Origin: Lactuca virosa
Lineage: Eukaryota; Streptophyta; Magnoliopsida; Asterales; Asteraceae
Assembly: GCA_928212115.1 (NCBI GenBank)
Contig: CAKMRJ010005523.1
Span: forward strand, 243,004,960-243,068,959
DNA length: 64,000 nt
Reading direction: 5' to 3'
Part shown: positions 33,879 through 45,747 of the stretch, piece by piece
How the letters are laid out: the number at the start of each line of letters is the position of its first letter
How positions within the stretch are numbered: position 1 is the first letter of the stretch
Notes under the pieces: generated by a model
Database searches by the model: none
What the model saw: the letters and a program-made list of their open reading frames with translations, nothing else
Told to the model about the DNA's origin: nothing
Position numbers and translations under genes: made by a program

Positions 33879-34108
33879 TACTTTATAACCAGCAGTGTCA
33901 TTGCTGAGGTAAAACATTATTTTCCCTATTACATTTACTTGTAATCTTCTCACATATTCATTAAATGTATAGACTATATTTAGTTAAAGATAGTCTCACT
34001 TGGGAAAATACCTACTAATACAAGGAAAGAACACCCATAACATTTGATGCCTTGGTAGAAGGCTACGTTTAGTAGAAAGGACCATAATGCTAACCTTATG
34101 ATTCCCTA

Positions 34109-34124
34109 ATGTATACATCAAAGG

Positions 34125-34163
<39 letters not shown>

Positions 34164-34292
34164 GGATCCGACAGGTAATAGGATGTGTGCGTTCCGCTTC
34201 ATTTCCTGTTCCTTGTTTGGTTGTGGGCTTGGAACAGATTCACCCAGTCTACTATCTATCCGATTCTAGATATATATGTCCAGTATACATTG
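34109..34292 (+). other. Conserved-loop hairpin, LTR copy 1 of I
   Basis: GTATAC ends at 34111 and 34282 pair. TAGGATC pairs with GATTCTA, and the stem GCTTCA/TGGAAC closes the loop TTTCCTGTTCCTTGTTTGG plus TTGTGGG (34201-34227). The left arm carries an (AT)n run (about 34128-34158) facing ATATATAT in the right arm. The 3' LTR copy is at 48611-48769. Confidence 0.75.
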
Positions 34293-34486
34293 AGTCATCA
34301 TGAGGGTACCAGGTATGGGTCAAGTCATAGGACACAGAGTCAATGCACAGTTTTCTAGTACCGGGCATACTTTCCAAATCAGAACTTTGAGTATGCAAAA
34401 CTAGAAACTTACCAGTTAAGGGTTTAATCCATTTTATTAAACCAGTATTACTTAAAGGACCTTAGGTGATTAACTCTATAATACTT

Positions 34487-34648
34487 TAGTTTATACATCA
34501 CGGATATATATATCATTAATACCCAATAGGTAGTTGGATGTGTGCTTTCCGCCTTACTTCCTGTTCCTTGTTTGGTTGTGGGCTTAGGGCAGATTCACCC
34601 AATTAACTCTCTATTCGATATTAGATCATATAGAACCAGTATAAACTA
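34487..34648 (+). other. Conserved-loop hairpin, LTR copy 2 of I
   Basis: Outer arms TAGTTTATAC (34487-34496) and GTATAAACTA (34639-34648) are perfect complements. The inner stem GCCTTA/TTAGGGC closes the same loop (34558-34582). The arms differ in sequence from copy 1. Confidence 0.8.
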
Positions 34649-34755
34649 AGTGATTATAGGAGTAATCACTGTGGTCACCATTTTATTATAAGAAATAAGA
34701 GTTTTCCTTAAAGAATCTTTTCATTAAATATAAAGGAACCATTACAATTAACTCC

Positions 34756-34902
34756 ATGAGTAACAAGTGAATACACCGGGATTATATACCACAATGATCA
34801 AACAAACAATGGGATGTGTGCTTTCCGCCTTAGAGCAGATGTGCTCAATCGATTGTTTGTTTACTCTGCGTTGTATATCACTTGTATCCATTTAGTACTC
34901 AT
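34756..34902 (+). other. Loop-deleted hairpin, LTR copy 3 of I
   Basis: Outer arms ATGAGTA/TACTCAT and CAAACAAACAAT/ATTGTTTGTTT pair perfectly. The invariant apical loop is absent: GCTTTCCGCCTTAGAGCAGA joins both sides of the inner stem directly. Confidence 0.8.
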
Positions 34903-35319
34903 AGAAAGGATTGTAGAATCATTTTTACGTATCTTTCACCGAAGTAGAAAATATAGGATTTTCTAAGAGGAACTGGCGAACTTTTCTAAATAGAATTTAC
35001 GATTTATTAATATCACTAAAATCTTATGAACTCACCAGCTTAATTGATGATCAACTCTTTCAATTAACTTGTATTCTCAGGAGCCTATTAGACAGGTACT
35101 CGCACTGGGATCCCGAAGATGGAGCAGTATAGCTTCAAGTCTTGGTTGTTAATTGCTATTGTATTCTATGTTTTGTGAGCACACACCTTGTAAACACTTT
35201 CTTTCTAATGAAATGGTTGTTTATTACTTTGATTACTATGATGCATGTCTTGTGATACTAAACATGACGTCCTCCACCCCAGAACGTTTCCGCCGTTCCG
35301 GTTTTGGGGTGTGACAGAT

Positions 35320-35331
35320 TGGTATCAGAGC
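35320..35331 (+). promoter_or_regulatory. Primer binding site of I (tRNA-iMet)
   Basis: TGGTATCAGAGC starts three bases after the LTR end at 35316. Confidence 0.95.
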
Positions 35332-36539
35332 ATTGTTTATAGTGAACTAAGTATATCAACCGATAAAAGATATACAACTATAAATACAATGGGGCTTAAG
35401 TGCTCTGGATAATGGTATAGTTTAAAAGTATAACGATAAGTTATAAAAATATACCTAATTGCTTATACATGTACATACTAGACCGAGTATCACAAGAAAA
35501 ACAGAACTAAAGTATTTAAAGGTTGAACACTGTCGTCAAACCTGAACAGTTATGTAATCATAGCTAGGATCAATATAGCCTGATCAACTATATTCATTCG
35601 AGATGTGACCGACATGTGTTTGGGAGTGATGTGGTGTTGCAACGGTCTTAAAACTTACCTAAACACCAGTTGGGAGAATACTAGATCATGTACATTAGAG
35701 TTAGAATACTATAGGAGTATTCTATGATACTATAACGCGATAACAAGTTTGAAACATATCAGGAAGATTACATTAAAATACTATAGGAGTATTTTAGGCA
35801 CTATACAAATAACTTCTGTGATAACTTAAAAGACCCTTACGGATAGGTCTATAATCTTGCAATGTATACTTCCAAGGTTATATATAATTGAGAATTTATA
35901 GACATAGAATTTGTGATCTACGCTCCACTACCTGTTCCTTGTTTGGTTGTGGTTTTGGAGTAGGATCACTTATTCGAAGGTCTATTTAATCTTAAGTTAT
36001 ATACAACTTGTATACATTGTGCAATTATAGGAGGACTCTATGAGGATCACCCCATAAAGTTACCTTAAATCTCATAGATTCTTTAGTCACTTCCATTCTC
36101 GCACGACGAGCCTAGATATATGTAACCACTTCCTCATAGTAGACAACAGAAGAATCCAGGAGGAACAAGAGCAAATTCAGGAGAAGTTTTCAAAGAAGGA
36201 GCAACCGAAGTAACCAAAACGTCTTATGCGTCATACTAATAAATAATAATCTTGTTAACTTAATGAGCGAGTGGAAACACTGCTCACATTATCTGTTAGG
36301 ATTATTTTCTTACATGCAACTGGTATCAGTTATTCAGGTAACTGATATTCATTCGAGGATAGTCATTTCAAATTCATAGAGTTTATTTAGGTATAGACTC
36401 TTTTATGAATTGTTTCTAGAACCCTATGGAAGTCAGGACTCGATACACTCAGAACTGGGATAACCTTGTCTTTTCAGCTTTTGGTTGTGTCCACTGCTAT
36501 AGACTTATTCCATCTCATCTTTGTATTCTTTTAGCAAAG
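35332..36539 (+). other. 5' leader of I
   Basis: 1.2 kb without a coding frame. Two small hairpins share the loop ATAGG: TAGAATACT/AGTATTCTA (35702-35724) and AAAATACT/AGTATTTT (35775-35795), with covarying arms. The conserved-loop hairpin follows at 35859-36022. Confidence 0.65.
35859..36022 (+). other. Conserved-loop hairpin in leader of I
   Basis: Arms GCAATGTATAC (35859) and GTATACATTGTGC (36010-36022) pair. GTGATCT pairs with GGATCAC and the apical stem GCTCCA with TTGGAGT. The loop ACCTGTTCCTTGTTTGG plus TTGTGG (35930-35952) is nearly identical to the other copies. The stem is GCTCCA here against GCCTTA or GCTTCA elsewhere, with matching changes opposite. Confidence 0.8.
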
Positions 36540-37725
36540 ATGCGTCCTCGCAAATCGAACAGACGCACTGTTCCGATAACTCCAACTCAACCGCCACTAC
36601 CCCCGCCACAGTTCGACCTAGCTGCTTTTCAGGCAGCGGTAACAGCAGCCACGACAACCGCCCTGACCCAAATTCGCGCAAGTGGTATCAGTGGATCTGG
36701 TAGCGGTGCTCACCTAAACAACCACGGAGATACCCACGAACACCCAAGGGAATGTGCGTATAAAGACTTCATGAAATGCAAACCCAATTCCTTTGATGGA
36801 AATGGTGGAATCATCGCTCTGATATAATGGTTCGAGAGAACAGATTCGATTTTCGAGATCTGTTCGTGCCTCGAAGGGAACAAAGTGAAGTTTGCTGCCT
36901 GCACCTTCTTCGGAAGAGCCCTAACATGGTGGAATGGCCATGTGAAGTCACAGACTCTAACAGTGGCAAACTCTATGGGCTTGGAAAACTTGAAGGAAAG
37001 GGTGATGAGAGAGTACTGCTCAAGGGGCGAAGCACAAAAGCTGGAACAAGAGCTATGGGAGCTCAGGATGGTTGGCTCAGACATAGTAGCCTACACTGAC
37101 AGGTTTAGTGACTTGGCAGCACTATGCCCCGGGATGGTTACCCCGGAGAGCAAGAAGATAAAAAAGATACATCTGGGGTCTAACTGCCCCGACCCGAGGT
37201 AATGTGTTGTCTTCTAACCCACCCACATTCGATAGTGCAAAACACCTGGCTCAGCAACTCATCGAATATGAAGTCCACCGAGGCGTAGAAGTCCCGGTTC
37301 TCGAACCATCGAGGGAAGGGGACTATGGACAGAAGTCGGGGAACAAGAGGAAGGAGGAGCAAACGAGTACTATGTACACTGCCACAACACCCACTACTCC
37401 AGCACCTGCCAGTCGATATGCTGGAACCCTCCCGAAGTGTGGAAGGTGCAAATATCACCACACCGGAGGATGCCAGAAAATGCAGTGTCTGAACTGCCAC
37501 AGAATGGGACACACAGTCCGTTTCTGCAGGGCACCGGCTCAACCGATCTCCCAAGTCCCTGGAGTTGAAGAAAACCAAGCTTGCTATGGCTGTGGTGAGA
37601 CTGGACACTACCAGAGGGACTGCCCGATAACAAGGAACTCAGGAGCGGATGGACGAATTCTGATGATCACCGCAGGGGAATCGACCTCGGAGTCGCCTTC
37701 GAGCAGCGGTACGTTTTCGATTTAG
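36540..37725 (+). pseudogene. gag: Gypsy Gag of I, one stop and one frameshift
   Basis: The likely start ATG 36540 opens a basic, proline-rich N-terminus (MRPRKSNRRTVPITPTQPPL). ECAYKDFMKCKPNSFDGNGG is the conserved plant Gypsy Gag block. TAA at 36825 interrupts it; the same frame then continues WFERTDSIFEICSC, FFGRALTWWNGHVKSQ and VAYTDRFSDLAALCPGM to 37202. A one-base shift near 37160 leads to the frame at 37204-37725 (TRGNVLSSNPPTFDSAKHLA), which carries zinc knuckles CLNCHRMGHTVRFC and CYGCGETGHYQRDC plus a CGRCKYHHTGGC finger. It packages RNA; no protease follows before the PPT. Confidence 0.88.
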
Positions 37726-37866
37726 TAATTACCTTGAAAACTAATTTATATTTATATAAGATTAAAACTTGGGGATAACACTTAAAAGTAATTATAATAA
37801 CTCACTTATTGAAATAAGTCACAATACGCAAGAGAACTAAGAGATCCGTTCTGAGAAGCTATGATG

Positions 37867-38030
37867 GCTTAGTATGTACATTAAGGGTTGTGCATAGCTA
37901 AGATTTTGCAGACTTAGAGTGAGTGATTCCGCCTTAATTCCTGTTCCTTGTCTGGTTGTGGATTTGAGGCAGAGTTACTCAGTCGACCGTCCAATTCATC
38001 TTAATTATTCATAACTTGTATATTCTAGGC
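37867..38030 (+). other. Conserved-loop hairpin, 3' internal copy 1 of I
   Basis: GCTTAGTATGTAC (37867-37879) pairs with GTATATTCTAGGC (38018-38030) at 12 of 13 positions counting G-U. TGAGTGA pairs with TTACTCA, and GCCTTAA with TTTGAGGC. The loop is TTCCTGTTCCTTGTCTGG plus TTGTGG. Confidence 0.75.
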
Positions 38031-38560
38031 GATCGTAGTGGTACCAAGGAGGATCGTAGTTTAAAGTATCAATACCAGTTATCGAATAACTTTCATTTGT
38101 ATGTACTCGCTCAACGCAGTACGATGCGTAGAAGTGTTAACATCTAGGAGGAAAACAGAAAGCACTAGAACACACACTAAGAGTACATTTTCGAGCACGC
38201 TAGGGATACATCATCGTATAACATACATTTCTTTCCAATCGGCAAGACTTTGTTCGGTAAAGAGTCCGCTACTATCTTTCGTCATGAGTTGGCATGGTCC
38301 TCACCATACTAAGTTTATATGTTTCTAATCACCTCGATCGTCAAGCCCTCGAAACTCCCATCATTCGTATCAACAGTCCGACCTAAACCTCAGTTTTATC
38401 TTTCGTATTCTAAACCCTGAAGTACTCATGCGAAGAGTACATTGGTCCTACGAAGTCTTATCATCGGATGTCCACATACCTGTTCGAAATACCACTCATC
38501 CAGCAGACCAAGTTCAAGCATAGAGGCTAAGGACGAATACAACCCACCTATCACTATTCA

Positions 38561-38714
38561 GTGTATACGCGAGGATGGTATATGATTATGATTACGCAGA
38601 TCTAGTATGTGTGTTTCCGCCCTATCTCATGTTCCTTGTCTGGTTGTGGACCTGGGGCAGAGTCACACATCCGACCGTCTAACTAATTTTAATTATATAC
38701 GACTCGTATACATG
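38561..38714 (+). other. Conserved-loop hairpin, 3' internal copy 2 of I
   Basis: GTATACGCGAG faces CTCGTATAC. ATGTGTG pairs perfectly with CACACAT, and GCCCTA with TGGGGC. The loop is TCTCATGTTCCTTGTCTGG plus TTGTGG. Confidence 0.75.
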
Positions 38715-38813
38715 AGATAACGATAGATGGACTGAGTATGAATCCTATCATGAACAGTAGGGCAAAGTTGCCAGGTCTACGAGTGAGTATTCTGCCAAAC
38801 AGAGAAGCGCAAC

Positions 38814-39126
38814 CAGGCCCGGTCCTGACGGTGGGCAACCCGGGCGGTCGCCCAGGGCCCATGTCTCTAAGGGGGCCAAAATTCCTAAAGTATATGGTAT
38901 AAATTATATATAGAAAAAACTAATTTATCTAAAAATGTTAGGAAACGTATTTTTCTTTAAATTAGTTGTTTTTGTAATATTTTGACCATATTTTTGTTTT
39001 TGAATATTAATAGTAAATTTTATAACGGTGTTTCTATTTTCTATTTAATTTTTATTATATTTATTACTTTGGGGGGCCCATTTTTTATTTTCGCCCTGGG
39101 CCCACTATATCTTTGGACCGGCCCTG
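38814..39126. mobile_element. M: hAT-like MITE of 313 bp
   Basis: Perfect 8-bp target duplications AGCGCAAC (38806-38813, 39127-39134) flank a sequence with 12-bp terminal inverted repeats CAGGCCCGGTCC / GGACCGGCCCTG (one mismatch). An 8-bp TSD and CAGGG-type ends fit hAT-superfamily MITEs. The GC-rich ends (CCCGGGCGGTCGCCCAGG) enclose an AT-rich centre without a coding frame. It inserted into I after I had formed, or was carried with it. Confidence 0.9.
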
Positions 39127-39194
39127 AGCGCAACCCTAGTAGTACGGCTAAGAAAGCTAATTTCGGGACGAAATTCCATCCAACGGGGGGATGA

Positions 39195-41291
39195 TGTGAC
39201 AACCCGAAAAATTTTAAATTTTTGCCTTGCAAAGCTCAGCCAGTCAAGTCAACCGAGTGTCAGACTCATTCCTGCTATCATTTAGCCTCATTTGGAGTCC
39301 GTTTAAAGGTCCAAAGGTCAGTACATTCGAGCTTTGAAAATAGAAATGGATCGCGTACACTTCTAGCATCAAATTCGGGCCTTACACTCCAACATCAGGA
39401 GTGTACGGTCGCACACTGGGTGTGCGGCCGCACACCCCTCTCCTGACCGTACACCCACCTCCATATATAGGAGGAGACCCCCTTCACTTATTCCTTTCAT
39501 TTGGCTGCACTTTACTTTCTCTCTCTACTTTCTCTCTCTAAAAACTTCATCCAAGAACACTCTAAGGGCCTCAAAACGTGAATTTCTCCAACATTCAGCT
39601 TGATATACTGGTAAGACACCTTGATCTAAGCTTAAAACTCATCATGCTCTTCGTGTTCTTCATCACTTGAAGGTGTACGGCCGCACACCTTCATAAGGTG
39701 GCCGTACACACCTCAAAGACTCTCCAAGGTGAAGAGTTTGGCCTTCATTTGCTAGTTGGACTTGGTATTGGCCTTGAAACACCCGAAAAAATCGACATTT
39801 TGAGCATGAATGAAGAGTGTACGGCCGCACACCCCTATGTACGGCCGCACACACCCTTGTACGACCGCACACGCCCTCTGTACGGCCGCACACTCCTGTG
39901 TGCAACCGCACACACATGCTGACCGCACACCCATGGCCGCACACTCCTGTGTGCAACCGCACACACATGCTGACCGCACACCCATGGCCGCACACTCCTC
40001 AAAGTGGCCGTACACTCCATTTTTGCGAATCACATGTGATTCCAACACTTGGACAAAGTGTTTCCTAGTCCCGTAAGGTGTTCCTTGCATTTGGTTGCTT
40101 TTAAGCACTATATTTATGTCAATATATGACAATGTATATCATTTAGGACTTGTTGTGTCTCGGGACTTCATTCATGGAACTTCTCATCCTTACACGCGTA
40201 TTCGTTGAATCACCCACATCAGGTGAGTTCATACCCCATAATGAATCTTTTAACTGTTTTCAATGTTTTAAGGGGGGGAATACAAGTTGAACACAATGTT
40301 AATTGGGTAATTGTTCGTTATAAACATCTTTCAAAATATTGCTTATGCCTTTTATAAGTGATCAAAACATTTCAAAAACTCTTTTAAAGTTATGTTACTT
40401 TATAGTTTCACAAAACTCCGTTCTTAAAGTACTGGCATAACTTAGTAGATAAAAGAGTCTTTTCAATATCAGTCCAAGGAAAACATTAGTAAACTATAAT
40501 AGGTATAGTTTAGGAAAAACACTATTCATTTCCTTCTAATACAATAAAGTGTGCAAGGAGTCAGTTCAAGTACGTTAATAGTAAACTATAATAGGTATAG
40601 TTTAGAAATCCAGTTCATGCTAGATACAATACACGATAATATAAAGAGAACCCACTATAAAGAGAAACAGGGAGGAATACACTATACTAAGTACCGGGAA
40701 AAATCACGTTAATATATCTTGCCGGGTTTGCATTGACACTGGTACGATTTCACGTACCAGGACTAACAGGCACGAGGTGATAAACCTAATACTATATCTT
40801 GCCGAGTTTGCATTGACACTGGTGCGATTTCACGTACCAGGACTAGCAGGCACGAGGTGATAAAACTAATGTTATATCTTGCCGAGTTTGCATTGACACT
40901 GGTACGATTTCATGTACCAGGACTAGCAGGCACGAGGTGATAAAACTAATAATAAATCTTCCTAGTTACATACTAGTTCACATTTAAACCTTTAATTAAC
41001 CGACTTAGGACTAAAGGCTACTTTAGACTCCCCGAGGTGTATTGTACATTTAATACTACCTGGAGTCTGTATTTTACTACTTTAGACTCCCCGAGGTGTA
41101 TCGTTCATTTAATACTACCTGGAGACTGTATTTTACTACTTTAGACTCCCCGAGGTGTATCGTTCATTTAATACTACCTGGAGTCTGTATTTTATTACTT
41201 TATAACCAGCAGTGTCATTGCTGAGGTAAAACATTATTTTCCCTATTACATTTACTTGTGATCTTCTCACATATTCATTAAATGTATAGAC
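39195..41291 (+). repeat. 3' LTR of I, left block
   Basis: Repeats 31942-34039 of the 5' LTR. The GTACGGCCGCACAC array is expanded (39665-40015, with an extra about 50-bp unit around 39947-39996). TACTTTCTCTCT is duplicated near 39510-39535. 80-bp units lie at 40718-40957 and 59-bp units from 41019. H is inserted at TAGAC (41287-41291). Confidence 0.93.
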
Positions 41292-42053
41292 TGATGGGTT
41301 TTGAGCACTCTAACACTCCTAAGTGTACATGCAACCCTAAATACCTTGGATCTATGTTTTCTCTATTATACATGCAATTATGAACTTTCCAAGGTATTAC
41401 CCTATCTAGCATACAATACTTGATACTTGGGTAATCAAATGGATAGAATACATACCTTTGTTTGATGTAGCTTGTCTCCATGAAGCTTGAGTGCCTAGTG
41501 CCCCAAGTGTGACACCTCAAATGGTTCACACAACACCAAATGCACATGGAATGACTTGAGAGAAATGGAACACTGCTTGAAATCGTCTAGCCCTCATATT
41601 CACACATTAGTGCACGATTTCTTGAGCCATGAGATTCTTTTATATGGTGGCTATTAGGGTTACACCATGTAACTCATAACTTTACCCATTCCTTATGCTC
41701 CATGGATTTTAACCTCCATGGAGTATCCATGGGTCACCCCATGGACTTAGTCCAACATAAGGAATCTTGGATCACAAGCCCACATATATAAGAATGAATG
41801 ATTTACACAATCAACCCATATATTTAATTAGTCTCCTTTTGATCACTTAATTAATTCCAAATTAATTCTTGATCAATACTAATTAAATAACCTTATTAAT
41901 ATATTAGAACTTATAATATATTAACCAACCTTAAGTGTTATTTCTCTCATTATAGTCTATCCAAATGCATGATGCCATGCAACCCAAATGGACCATGCCG
42001 GGTCGGGTCAAGTCTTACCAATTATAGTTATGGACTTAGACATTAATCCAACA
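41292..42053 (-). repeat. 3' LTR of H
   Basis: On the minus strand it starts TGTTGGATTAATGTC at 42053, after the purine tract AAGTGGGAGAC (complement of 42054-42064), and ends CAAAACCCATCA at 41292. Confidence 0.95.
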
Positions 42054-45000
42054 GTCTCCCACTTGGATAAGTCTAAAACTATTCTTGCGTATGACTTCAA
42101 GAACCGACTGGCAATCGTAGCTCTCAAAAGCTTCCGTCGAACTCTGACATTGCCGATGATCTCTGACCTTTGTCAATGTCTTGTCCATTAGATAAGGGAT
42201 CATATATTCCTCCATTCTAGATATCATATGGACTGAGACATGGATTATCAATCATTCTCTCTGTCCATTTGTTGTTTCCCGATTTCCGATTCATGATGAC
42301 TGACTGATTGAACAAATCAAATCATTCCTGGCTTGGCCAAGCACTCACATGTATCATCTTTAAATCATCGAGGGGCCTACAGATATCACTTTTATCCCGA
42401 AGGTAAAAGGAATGGATAAACTTCGACTCATATGGCTTGTTCTACTACTTGTTGAATCATACACAAAGGCACGTTTTATAACATCGAGTTACGGAATGCG
42501 TTTTCGTGTAATCAATGTACAACCAACTCATAGTAACAACTCATATCTCTAGGTTTGAAGAAATATAAGATATTATCGTCTCATGATCACTCGTGATAAA
42601 ATCCATGAAGTGATTCAAATGAGCGCGGGTTGAATCCAATACTCAGAACTTATGAGCACTCATGAGTGTTGTAGCACCACTTTGTCCACCAACTTGGACC
42701 TCTACAAACCAACCCATGACAGTCTTGATTCATATCTACTTCCAACATATGACCGACTGTGGATGGTTTGAATAACTTAATCATTCAGGAAGAGCGACTT
42801 AGTTATTCTGGAAGTCAAAACATGCAAAGTGAAACACAAGAATAAATGAATCAAATATGGTATCAAACCCTATGAATATAAATAAACACTTTTACTTATC
42901 ACCATACTGATTACTCATTATTCATTGTTTTGGTTTTATCAACTTTATACTTGAATTAAAAACACTAGTTGTCCCATGCTCCAAGCATGTACACTATGTT
43001 TTTCTTAAACAATAGCTTTGCCATACACCAAGTATGCACTCTATGTTTGTCTATGATCCTTACTTTGTGAAATAAACCAATTGAACATAATTTCAATGAT
43101 TCTAATTTCACACTCCCAAATCCTTATCGAAAAATGTGAGAATTTCAAATTCCTATCATTTATCGAAATCTGTTTAGATTTTAAACTTATATGCACTGAC
43201 CCTCCTGTAATATATGTACAAAGTCACAAAGACTTGTCAACAGTCATTATAAGGTATTCCAATGGAGATCAACTCCATGGAAACTAAGTCTCATATTCAA
43301 AGTACATTGCTTTGGACATGCTTCTTGCATTAAGTTTTCTAATCTTACACAGATAACTTCCACCTATGGAGACAACTCCATATTCTCATTTTGACTATCA
43401 CTTCTGAATAAGAGATGCCTCTTTTCAGAATATGTCAATATGGTCCTTCCAAAATTAGCACTATACTTCCAACTGTCCCTGAGCAACCAATCTTTGGTAA
43501 ACCTCAGATTGTCCTCGACAATTGCTTAATCATTTTAGTCATATCCAATTCTAGACCTTTTCCCTTCTTAATGCCTCTGGGCATTTGGAAAAATTTAGAA
43601 ATGACAAATATTATAGCACATGCAATCGATCCTGTACCCAAAGCAAATGGTACACGATTCATGATGTCTCACATAAAGACATGATTCTAGACCAGTCTTT
43701 TGCTATAATATTTTTATTTGCCATGTTTTCAAAATTTGACTATGAAGAGGGATGCCGTAATCATAATCGAATTTTGAGAATGCAATATATAGAATTTCCT
43801 TAAGTTGAACCAATCCAACATGAAATTCATATATATATTCTTGACTAAAGATGATTAAGGTCTCAATCTAAGCCTTTAGAACTGAAATGAAGTATATCCT
43901 CTCCCTTAATTATAGCAAAACAACTTTTTCAATCCCTGCAGCCTCACGAATTGAAACTTTTGTTTTCTATAATTAACATTGCTAACTTTCAACACTAACA
44001 ATAATTATCATGCTCCCACTAACATGATGATTATTAGCATAACACTTATGCTCCCACTAGCTTTGACATGTACTCAGAAATCAGCTGGACTTCTAGAAAT
44101 CAATACTTTATTGACTTCCTTACCAAAGTTCAGATTTCTGATACGAGATGCTTTGATAAAACTTTATCAAAATCATACACCTTTCCTTAGATAGCATGCA
44201 TGTGTGTCTAAACAATTTCAGAACTATGAAAAGGGATGCCGTAATCACAGTCTCAATTGTTTAGACCTTTTGCCATCTGCTTCAAATCTACTTGGTGACC
44301 ATCATTTTCATGAATCGGAGAGAAACCTTATGACCCTTAGATTTTATGGTGTATGTGTTCTTATCCATGTGAATCGTCAAAACCATAGTCACAAGACAAG
44401 GATAATGACAAATCCAAACTCATATGGACTGAACTTATGCAATCTTAACTTCTTGCCACCTAGCAGTACCTGGTCTGCCATTGCTTCCAAGTTGTTATGC
44501 AACCAATTGAGAACTTTCAGAACTCCTATGCAAAGCCAACTTTAACTGGAATGCGCATAGAATATGTCAACATGATAGGTTATAAACCTCAAGTCGTGTG
44601 CTAGTGAAGAACCTCAGGTTTTATTCTTGATTAGTTCTTGAAATTCTTTTTAGGATCTTTAAGACTCCCACTGTCCTCTTGACATATAAGACTATCTTGC
44701 CAAATATTCAAGAGATAGTGCGGATTCTTTATCAAGACAAACACTTCACACAATTGGCCTTAGTTGGTCTTTGTTTTATCCAAAACATCACAACTTACCA
44801 ATTTCAAATGTACAAGAGTAGGACACTTTTACTCTTACATTTGACAAGTGTTTTAAACCTTTCTTTAAGATATGTCACTCAAGTTACAATCTTGGAGTAT
44901 GACTCTAAGAATTGTTTTGGAACGAAGTATGACTCATCTTCCTGATCTAACCATTTCAACAATTCATGACTCATCTTCTTAGTCATAAGAATGCACTAAG

Positions 45001-45747
45001 ATGACCTTTAGAGGACTAATTGTGATATGATTTCTAAATCATTAAGATGATCACAAACATGATACTAAAGTACTCTCCCATCTTTTCAGATTTGAGAAAC
45101 TTTTATCTTTCTGCCTAATTTGATTCTTCCCATTCGTTCTGCCATACATTAGACTTTTCCAATGTTTCAAAATTATACTTAAACTTGTAAGTATAACCAT
45201 ATTTACTAAACTTTAGTAAATCAAATAGTCTTAACGAGCTTTGTGGTGGACATGACCAGTGCACAAGAATGTGTACTCGATCCCTTTAGTCCTTCACTTG
45301 ACTCACACATCCATGTGAACAAGTAATTAGTCTTGATTTTCCAATGCTTGAAAGTTCTCATTCATCATACTATTCAACTTGCATGATTCCAAGTTTCGGT
45401 CCAATTGAAACTTGGGTGATGAGGAACTTTCCTGATTTGGTAAATTTAGACACTACCACAAATGAAAGAATCAAATCCATTTTCCAATATTGCTGTCAGT
45501 GGAATCATATAAGCAACAATTTTCCACAAATGCCATTGTAAGGATACTTCAAATAAATAAAATTAAACATTTTCTTTTATTTTAAAACTTTGCGGAAAAA
45601 CTTATCCTTACAATCCACATGGAAAATTGTTGTTATCTATTCCTTAGCAATATATCATAACTTCTTAAGCAACTGCTCAAAATTCTGATGCGATCGAAAT
45701 CCACCTTCGCGATCAGAATCAGCATATACTTCCTTTAAGATTTCTCT
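42054..45747 (-). other. Non-coding, hairpin-rich interior of H
   Basis: The minus-strand counterpart of 8423-12180 in A. Hairpins with the GATGCCGTAATCA-type loop lie at 43731-43790 (arms TTCAAAATT/AATTTTGAGAA) and 44215-44271 (arms GTCTAAACAATT/AATTGTTTAGAC). CCAAGTTTC...GAAACTTGG lies near 45388-45415. Short open frames have no recognisable domains. Confidence 0.65.

Larger units (their letters stand above)
31942..35316 (+). repeat. 5' LTR of I
   Basis: A very long LTR with four layers of internal repetition: GTACGGCCGCACAC arrays (32145-32205, 32405-32700), three 80-bp units (33401-33640), three 59-bp units (33702-33878) and three conserved-loop hairpins (34109-34902). TATATATAGG near 32208-32217 followed by CTTTCATTTGG suggests a TATA box. 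The twin hairpins AAACTAT...ATAGTTT occur near 33175 and 33268. The end is followed by GATTGGTATCAGAGC. Confidence 0.93.
37726..39194 (+). other. 3' internal region of I with hairpins, MITE and PPT
   Basis: Non-coding apart from short frames. Two conserved-loop hairpins (37867-38030 and 38561-38714) and MITE M (38814-39126) lie here. The purine run ACGGGGGGATGA (39183-39194) immediately before TGTGACAACC is the polypurine tract. Confidence 0.75.

Noticed and set aside
34487..34648. MicroRNA precursor
   Set aside because: Loops are conserved and arms diverge, the reverse of miRNA precursors; a siRNA source remains possible but is not shown by sequence.
34109..34902. Hammerhead ribozymes as in plant retrozymes
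   Set aside because: The catalytic-core pattern CTGATGA...GAAA was not found in the hairpins or LTRs; the conserved loop is different.
43081..45541. Short frames in the interior of H as possible genes
   Set aside because: Low-complexity AT-rich frames that match non-coding interior of A and carry no motif.
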